Of a DNA stretch of 22,760 nt, positions 17,526 through 22,760 are shown piece after piece; position 1 is the first letter of the stretch, and every line of letters starts with the position of its first letter. The notes under the pieces were generated by a model. The model had not been told where the DNA came from. It was given only the letters and a program-made list of their open reading frames with translations, and made no database searches. The position numbers and the translations under genes are program-made. The stretch covers positions 1 to 22,760 of the forward strand of contig JADGIZ010000149.1 in assembly GCA_027604665.1 (NCBI GenBank), read 5' to 3'. Origin of the DNA: Polyrhizophydium stewartii. Taxonomy: Eukaryota; Chytridiomycota; Chytridiomycetes; Rhizophydiales.

Positions 17526-20137
17526 TCACGGCACGCGGCTGTCGGCGTGCGCCGATCCATTGTCAGCTTCACGAGCGGCGGCTGCTGCGCGAAGGCTTCG
17601 TACCTGGGTTGGCACTGCCGTGCGGCGGGGCTGTACACAAGAAACTGGTACCCCGTGTTGGGAAACGAGCCCGGGTTGGCACACACGCATCCCTCGTGTT
17701 CTGTTTGGAATGGATCGTGCTTGTCCGCGAGAATGAGCTGCAGCCGTATTGGTGTCAGTTTCTGGACGGTGCGACTGCCCCAGAAGCCGCAACCCACAAG
17801 GTGCGGCTGCGGATAGAGTCGCAGAGCATGGTCAAACTCCCAGTATCTTGGCTTGATCTCAATGGGCAACGGCGCAAGATGGCTCTGGTTCAAAAGGGTG
17901 CGGACAAGCTGCCGGATTCGAGATCGTCATCAGTCGCTGCAGCCGGTTCTGCAGAGACGGCAGCACTCCGGAAGCCTCACTTGATCCTCAAAGCTCAAAC
18001 CAGATTCATCGGCCGTGGGAATGATGGAATGCCGGCGCATCGCGTTGGCAATGTCGTCCCGGAACACAATAATCTCCTGTGTGCAGTACTTGATCCTGAA
18101 GTTCAGGTCAGCCCACCGAGAATCGCCGGCAGTTGGAGGGAGGGCACGCCCAGCGGCAGTGAGGGCGGGTAACCGACCGACAAGGCGCCGTGGAAAAGTG
18201 TGCGTTTCTGATCCGCTGCTTGACCTTTCCGACGAGCGCTTCTGGGATAGGTGCCCGCGGCAAAATGCTTGGTGCCCACGGATCGTGCGGGCCTGGCACA
18301 AATATAAAATGCGAATGCTGGGCAAGCTGCGGAAACTCGGCCACCAGATCTGCAAGGTTTTCGAATCCCTCTGTCGCAAGTGTCGCTTGAATGAGCATCT
18401 GAGGTCTCGGTCTGATTGTAGACTAACGGTCACTGACCCTTGTATCGCTTGCTTTCTGCGCCACCATAGATATACGGCGCGGAGGAAAAGTTGCCGCAGA
18501 GCACAAATGCGAGGCGAGCCGTTGTTTGCGTCATGCCATCAAACAGAACCCGCAACTTGTCAAGAACCTGTTGGCTCCACAGCGTCAACCACCGATGCGA
18601 GAGGTGTTTCATGAAAGGCACACCAACTCACCCGCGTCTGATCGAGCCATACATCAGAGAGAATCACAATCGAGACGTCCTCTGCGCCAGACTCGACTCG
18701 CTGCAGCACAGCCTGAGATCGAATGCGGTCGCCTTGTCAGCAAAAGTGCACGGCACCGCGGTGGAAAGGTTCTGCTCTCGGAAAATGTGCATACAGTCTC
18801 ATCTGTAAAGCGAGCGCCGCCGAAAAAGTCGACGTTATTTCCAAACGCGGTCCTGCAGGTTGTGTGACGGCCAGCACTTTGTCAGAGACTCTCGAATCAG
18901 CCAGGATCAGGCCGCCCACAACTTGCATCGACTCTTGGCGGTGTTCCGGAAGCGGCTGACCAATGACATCGACGACAAACGTGCCACGCTCAGTGTAAGA
19001 ACCGCGCACGAGAACAAACGAGTTTCTTGTGAACAAGCCATGACCCTGCTGAAGCTGGCGACAAAACAGCAAGCAACGCGCTCATGTCAGCATTCAAAGC
19101 TGGCAGTCGCAGTTCCGCTGGAAGGAGAGAAGGTCTTGCCGGCATGTTGAATTCGAGCTGGATGAAGGCGTCCGGGTCCTCGAGATGGTAATTGCCGTCC
19201 TGGATGCTTGTGAGCATGCCAAAGAGCAAATAGCGCCCCGGCCGCTTTCCCTTTAAATGAATTATGGGCGTGATCTGGGCGATGTAGTGCGTCAGCAAGC
19301 TCGGTCAAGACCTTGGCGAATTGCCATGCAAAGCGCATGGACCTCAAAGTGGGACGACTCCTGCGTCGCAAAGGCAGGCGCTCGAAACGCCTCGTTTCGT
19401 AGCAGACGCTGCTTGAGGAGGTCAAAGCGGTCGCGAAAGAGTGCTGTATGAGCGTCGGCTGATGCCACCGGCCGAGACGACTGCTCGACGCTGGAAGCCG
19501 GTCGAATCAGCCGCCATAGCCTGCAAGGCAAGACTCTCACGAGTAGCTCACCGCAGAAACGCAGATCGGTCGGCGTGGAACCGAAACTGGGGCACGTCAA
19601 AGGCATCAACGACTTGCAGATAATGCCCCAGCTCCTGCGCCGCGCCGGTGCCGAGACCGATCGCATCCGCTCCAATATCATCCATGCCCATTCCATCGAG
19701 TGTATTCAAGGTCCCTGCTGAGGCCATCCCGCCGGCCACGCCAAGCTCGACACTTCCGCATGTCTTGACAAAGAGGTCGTGCAGCGAGTCTCTGTCGACA
19801 GCGCGCCGGCCGGAGCGTGAGTCGCCTGCCAGCCAGCGACAGACTGCCCGCGTCAGCAAGCGGATGCTGGGCCAAGCGCAGCGCACCCGCGGCGCAGACG
19901 GTGCGGCGCGGGTCCAGGGCGCGGTTCGGCACGACTCGGCGCACCGTGCTGCTGTACGTAGTGCTGGGCAAGAAAGTCGATGCTCTCGAGCATGTCCTGG
20001 CGAGCAACGTCCGCAAAGGCCTCGGCCAGGTACGCCGTGGCCTCTGTTGACAGCCGCAGGCCGTGCTTCTTTTCCATGATCTTGAATATCGTCAAGCCGA
20101 GCGCCCGCTGGCGCCCGTCCGCCGCACCGCCAGGCAT
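17526..20137 (-). CDS. POLE2: DNA polymerase epsilon subunit B (POLE2/Dpb2)
   Basis: This is the essential non-catalytic B subunit of leading-strand polymerase epsilon, linking it to the CMG helicase. Thirteen exons: 20137-19945, 19825-19552, 19490-19343, 19274-19140, 19054-18933, 18852-18795, 18712-18632, 18567-18438, 18385-18178, 18095-17981, 17908-17798, 17737-17604, 17538-17526; 573 aa (human 527). The N-terminal domain (FKIMEKKHGLRLSTEATAYL) is followed by DAFDVPQFRF. The OB-fold includes FGMLTSIQDGNYHLEDP. The inactive calcineurin-like phosphoesterase domain has VSIVILSDVWLD, AFVLCGNFSSAPY, HFIFVPGPHDPW, KYCTQEIIVFRDD, RYWEFDHALRLYPQP and ADKHDPF...NPGSFPNTG. Intron 4 (19055-19139) is GC-AG, since no GT exists at the exon end. 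A Gly/Met-rich insertion sits in exon 2. Intron 8 has two possible donors 25 nt apart, not in frame-conflict. The stop is 6 bp from the NDUFAF8 stop. Confidence 0.93.
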
Positions 20138-20156
20138 CGCTCGGGGCGAGTGTCCG

Positions 20157-20167
20157 AAAACGCGCGT
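20157..20167 (-). promoter_or_regulatory. MCB/SBF-like element upstream of POLE2
   Basis: On the plus strand this reads AAAACGCGCGT, preceded by CCG. It contains overlapping ACGCG and CGCGT cores like the Mlu cell-cycle box (ACGCGT) and a CGAAAA half typical of SBF/E2F-type sites. It ends 20-30 nt upstream of the POLE2 start codon. MCB elements control replication genes in yeasts; function here is inferred and such short GC motifs can occur by chance in this genome. Confidence 0.35.
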
Positions 20168-20199
20168 GTCCGACACTCCTCTCTCCCAATGAACGCATG

Positions 20200-20208
20200 A
20201 AAAAAAAA
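20200..20208 (-). other. T9 tract between MidA-family stop and POLE2 start
   Basis: A run of nine A on the plus strand (T9 on the coding minus strand) lies 51 nt after the methyltransferase stop and 62 nt before the POLE2 ATG. In a GC-rich setting it stands out. It may act as a nucleosome-poor promoter element for POLE2 or as part of the 3'-end signal of the upstream gene. Confidence 0.4.
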
Positions 20209-20259
20209 GCACACAAGCCGGTTCATTGCGGCCACGCCACTCGCAAGCAGAGCGGCCAG

Positions 20260-22029
20260 TCAGGAGATGATGAACTTGAAGTTCTCGTAGAACGTCAGCA
20301 TGGGATTCTCACCCGAGGTGGTCCTGGTGGCGGCCAAGTTGGCGTGCTTTTCAAGAAACTCCCTCTGCGTCAAAACGGTGCTGTCCCGACCGACGGCAAG
20401 CTTGTAAATGTCGCGGAGGAGCTCAAAGTTTGTTGGGAAAAAGATGTCGAACCAGCCCGGATACACGAGGAACGTGGTGCATGGGACCATTTCACCCTGA
20501 TACCGCGTCTGCACAACCGGTGCATTGACGCCAGGCACTGTGTGGCTCAGCCAGTCGAAATCTGAGATGATGAGCCGGTGGTTGGGAAAGAACTGTGCGA
20601 GGCGGTCCATGAGGACCAGCGCGTGTGTCGGAATAAATTCTGGCTCGGACAAGTTGGCCGAAAAGGGCATCAGACGCTTGACCGCCCCCAGCAGCGATGG
20701 GCGCTGCAGTGGCGACACATAGCCTGTCTGCGAGCGCAAATCAAGGTACTTTTGGATCAGCGGGTCACTGACGGGCTCGTACGCATCGCGGAAATCGCCG
20801 TTATCGCTGATCAAGACGACAGACTGCAGCGGCTTCCCGCTCTCGATGTCGTAGCGAATCATGTCGTGCGCAAAGTTGTCCTAAACGAGCAGAGACGTTA
20901 GAGAGATCATGGCAATGTAATGCTGGATTGATGAAGAAGACCGCAATACAAACTAACCAGAACCTCCATGGCGATAAAGAAGCACGGTTCCTTGACAAGC
21001 TGGTCCCAGTCGAAAATAGACTTGTTTATGATGTTGACGCCCGCGTGACGCGCGGTGAATTGGCGCGCAAGCTTGGACCGGCTTTGTCGCGACGAGAGCT
21101 TGGAGCTGATTTCGACAATGTTGTACTCGGTCGTCTTGTAGATTTCGGGCTCGTGCTGGGCAAGATAGTCGAGAATGTTGGTCATGAGCGTGCCGTTACC
21201 CGCGCCAATCTCGTAGATCGACAGATGTCGCGCTCCACGCGCGTCGGTCTTGAACTGATCGACGATATGGCGCGCGACGGCATAGCCGTAATGCGGCTGC
21301 AGCGACAAGGTGCATCAGTCGAATGTTGGCTCGAGGCCCGCCGGGATGGCGGCGCTGCTCACGCGGAAGAGCTCGGTTGGAGTGTGCCACGTCTGCCGAG
21401 CAATCTTTGAGTCGTGCTTGTACTCATCCTCGACTTCCTTGTAGAGTTGACCAAGGTAGTTCATGAATGCGTAGCTGTCCTTGAGCGAGTTGAACGGCAC
21501 TGGCTCGGGTGGCGAGAAAATATAGGCGTTCTTGGAAAAGTATCCGTAGATGGGATGGTAGAGCGAGTTGTGGATAAAGTCCCGGGTGAGCATGCGGGCG
21601 TCGGTGACTTGCGCCGACGACTGTGCTGCCTCGGCGGCTGTGGTGCGCTGGGTCGGCGCAGGGCCGATGAGCGGGTCCGTGAACAGCGACGCAAACGTCG
21701 GCATTTGGTCGTCCGCGGCGCCGTCTGCTGCCGCGGATCCATCCTCGCGAGCCACCTGCCTGCGCGCTCGCAGAGGGTTGAGCGCCATGTTTCTTGTCGC
21801 CCACGCGAGCAACTGGAGCGAGCTGGCGCCTTTGTTTCTGGCGTCTTCGAGCTGGCGCTGGTGCATAGCGTCCCTGTCCGCGCGGCCGGTCAGCGTCAAG
21901 AGCTCGCTAGCGTCGGACAGGGTCTGCCCACCAGTAGCTGATGCTGCGCGTGGCAGCGTGCCGCGCAACGGCCCGCGCTGCAGCCGGCGCTCCAAGCCCG
22001 CGCCAGTGCGTCGCCGCGATCGCCAGCAT
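20260..22029 (-). CDS. Mitochondrial SAM-dependent methyltransferase, MidA/NDUFAF7 superfamily (DUF185)
   Basis: Four exons: 22029-21932, 21873-21363, 21296-20958, 20880-20260; 522 aa. The first exon encodes a presequence rich in Arg and Ala with few acids (MLAIAATHWRGLG...HAATRSISYW), implying mitochondrial import. The methyltransferase part begins near TRDFIHNSLYHPIYGYF, the family's N-terminal helix and GYY-like motif. It continues with HTPTELFRPHYGYAVAR, then the SAM-binding YEIGAGNGTLM (GxGxG 234-238), YNIVEISSKLS, FFIAMEVLDNFAHD and LIISDFDWL. Compared with human NDUFAF7, which symmetrically dimethylates complex I subunit NDUFS2, the motif order is the same, but the sequence is clearly divergent and has a long insertion (SPPEPVPFNSLKDSYAF). 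It is therefore a family member, probably not the NDUFAF7 ortholog itself; the substrate is unknown. The start was chosen because intron 21874-21931 (GTGGGC, CTGACC, ACAG) joins the presequence in frame; a longer unspliced ORF also exists. Confidence 0.8.
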
Positions 22030-22403
22030 GTGTCGGTGGGGCCGGGCAGCCCGGATCGCGGCCGCCTGCGCCTGCGCCCATGCGCGGCCATATGGCGCAG
22101 CGGGCTTTCTGGCGCGCTCTGGACACGCTCTGGCTTACTCAGCAGCAGTCCAAGTGCGTCGCGCCCACCGCCCGCCCACCCGCCCGCGCGGCCGCCTCGG
22201 CCGGGCGGTCCGCTGCCGGTGCAGCAGATACGCTGCGCCGGCTGCCTGCGTGCGCACTCGCCTCGAATGCCGCCCGGGCAGCATGCTGACGTTGCTGCGC
22301 CTGCGCATCCGATGCACCCCTCTCGCCGCTCCGCTCTCGACCAACAACGCCAACGCCCCGCCCGCCGACGGCTCCCCCACGCCGCAGCACACACGCAGCA
22401 GCA
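22030..22403. promoter_or_regulatory. Divergent intergenic region between the methyltransferase and the MTHFR-like gene
   Basis: These 374 bp lie between two head-to-head start codons. The sequence is very GC-rich with repeated CCCGCC, GCCGCC and CCGCCCG runs, typical of a TATA-less promoter region. Long open frames run through it on both strands only because GC content suppresses stops; their translations are Arg/Ala/Pro-rich and resemble no known family. Confidence 0.5.
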
Positions 22404-22760
22404 ATGAAGGTCTCCGACAAGATCCGCAAGGCCGAGAGTGCGTGCTGGGCGTGCTGGCCCGCCTGCCATCTGCCGCCCGACTGCTGACGCTCGCCGCCCG
22501 CCGCCACCACAGGCGAGGGCCGCTGCTTCTGGGTGCGCTTCCTCTCGCTTCCTGCCCTGCGGGGTCCCTGCTGCCGCGCACTGCGGCCGCCCCGGCCGCC
22601 TGCGGTCCCGCCGCCACTGCGCTGGAGCGCCAGTGCCCGCATGCACGTGCCCGCCCGCCCGTGTTGCCGCGGCCGCCTGCACCACCGCTCTCGTGCCCCG
22701 ATCGCCGCCATCGCCGTGCTGACAAAGCACCCCGCCCGCCCCAACCCAACCCCACGCTGC
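22404..22760 (+). CDS. Probable methylenetetrahydrofolate reductase, N-terminal exons (3'-partial)
   Basis: Only the first two short exons are seen: 22404-22437 and 22513-22532, encoding MKVSDKIRKAE-SEGRCFW. Intron 22438-22512 has a GTGCGT donor, GCTGACG branch motif and ACAG. A second donor (GTGCGC at 22533) opens an intron that runs past 22760. The peptide matches the start of fungal MTHFR (M-I-[ST]-DKI..AE..G...FSFEFFPPKT), where the next residues would be the SFEFFPPKT block of the NADPH/FAD-dependent barrel. MTHFR makes methyltetrahydrofolate for methionine synthesis, which feeds SAM to methyltransferases such as the two in this window. With 18 residues visible, this call depends on the sequence to the right of the window. 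Confidence 0.5.

Noticed and set aside
18350..18372. tRNA T-loop-like sequence (GGTTTTCGAATCCC)
   Set aside because: It lies in POLE2 exon 9, with no acceptor stem, D arm or anticodon arm around it.
21315..22730. 471-codon unspliced reading frame including the methyltransferase exon 2
   Set aside because: Only its last third is real exon. Upstream, the residues are Arg/Gly/Ala-rich, whereas a 58-bp intron joins exon 2 to a good mitochondrial presequence starting at 22029.
1..22760. Mobile element, viral insertion, biosynthetic cluster, CRISPR or toxin system
   Set aside because: I looked for transposase, reverse transcriptase, integrase, capsid and polyketide/NRPS motifs and for direct or inverted repeats and saw none; essentially all space is accounted for by housekeeping genes.

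Overview
This is nuclear DNA from a GC-rich eukaryote with compact, intron-dense genes. Twelve protein-coding genes are supported. I resolved 66 complete introns, mostly 52-139 bp, with GTG(C/A)GT-like donors and CTGAC/CTAAC branch-point-like motifs shortly before the acceptors. The gene set (DSC ubiquitin-ligase subunit Dsc3, a complex I 24-kDa subunit, ATG10, an ITFG1/LINKIN-type protein, EIPR1, NDUFAF8, Dpb2, PRMT5) and this architecture best fit an early-diverging, chytrid-like fungus. That placement is inference. No viral, mobile, rRNA, tRNA or CRISPR sequence is visible.

Layout from left to right: the 3' part of a SLC35A-type nucleotide-sugar transporter (+, 3-1003); a large three-exon gene fusing a disordered N-terminus, a SKP1/BTB-like fold and a leucine-rich-repeat array (-, 1191-5188); EIPR1, a WD40 trafficking protein (+, 5471-7296); Dsc3 (-, 7666-8786); an FG-GAP membrane protein of the ITFG1/LINKIN family (-, 8834-11737); NDUFV2 (-, 11980-13162); PRMT5 (+, 13271-16265); ATG10 (-, 16309-17155); a twin-CX9C NDUFAF8-like protein (+, 17154-17519); DNA polymerase epsilon subunit B (-, 17526-20137); a mitochondrial MidA-family methyltransferase (-, 20260-22029); and the first exons of a probable methylenetetrahydrofolate reductase (+, 22404 to window end).

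The exon models were built by hand. For every complete gene each junction keeps the reading frame, and the total coding length is divisible by three. Several proteins have expected lengths: EIPR1 comes out at 387 aa, NDUFV2 at 243 aa and PRMT5 at 652 aa.

The genes are mostly unrelated housekeeping functions, but spacing is extreme. The ATG10 and NDUFAF8 start codons overlap inside one CATG. The NDUFAF8 and POLE2 stop codons are 6 bp apart. NDUFV2 and PRMT5 diverge across 108 bp. ITFG1 and Dsc3 follow each other with 47 bp between stop and start. Three genes tied or possibly tied to mitochondrial complex I (NDUFV2, NDUFAF8, MidA-type methyltransferase) lie within about 10 kb. Four introns use GC-AG sites. 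The most unusual protein is the SKP1/BTB-LRR fusion, which could place adaptor and substrate receptor of a cullin ligase on one chain.
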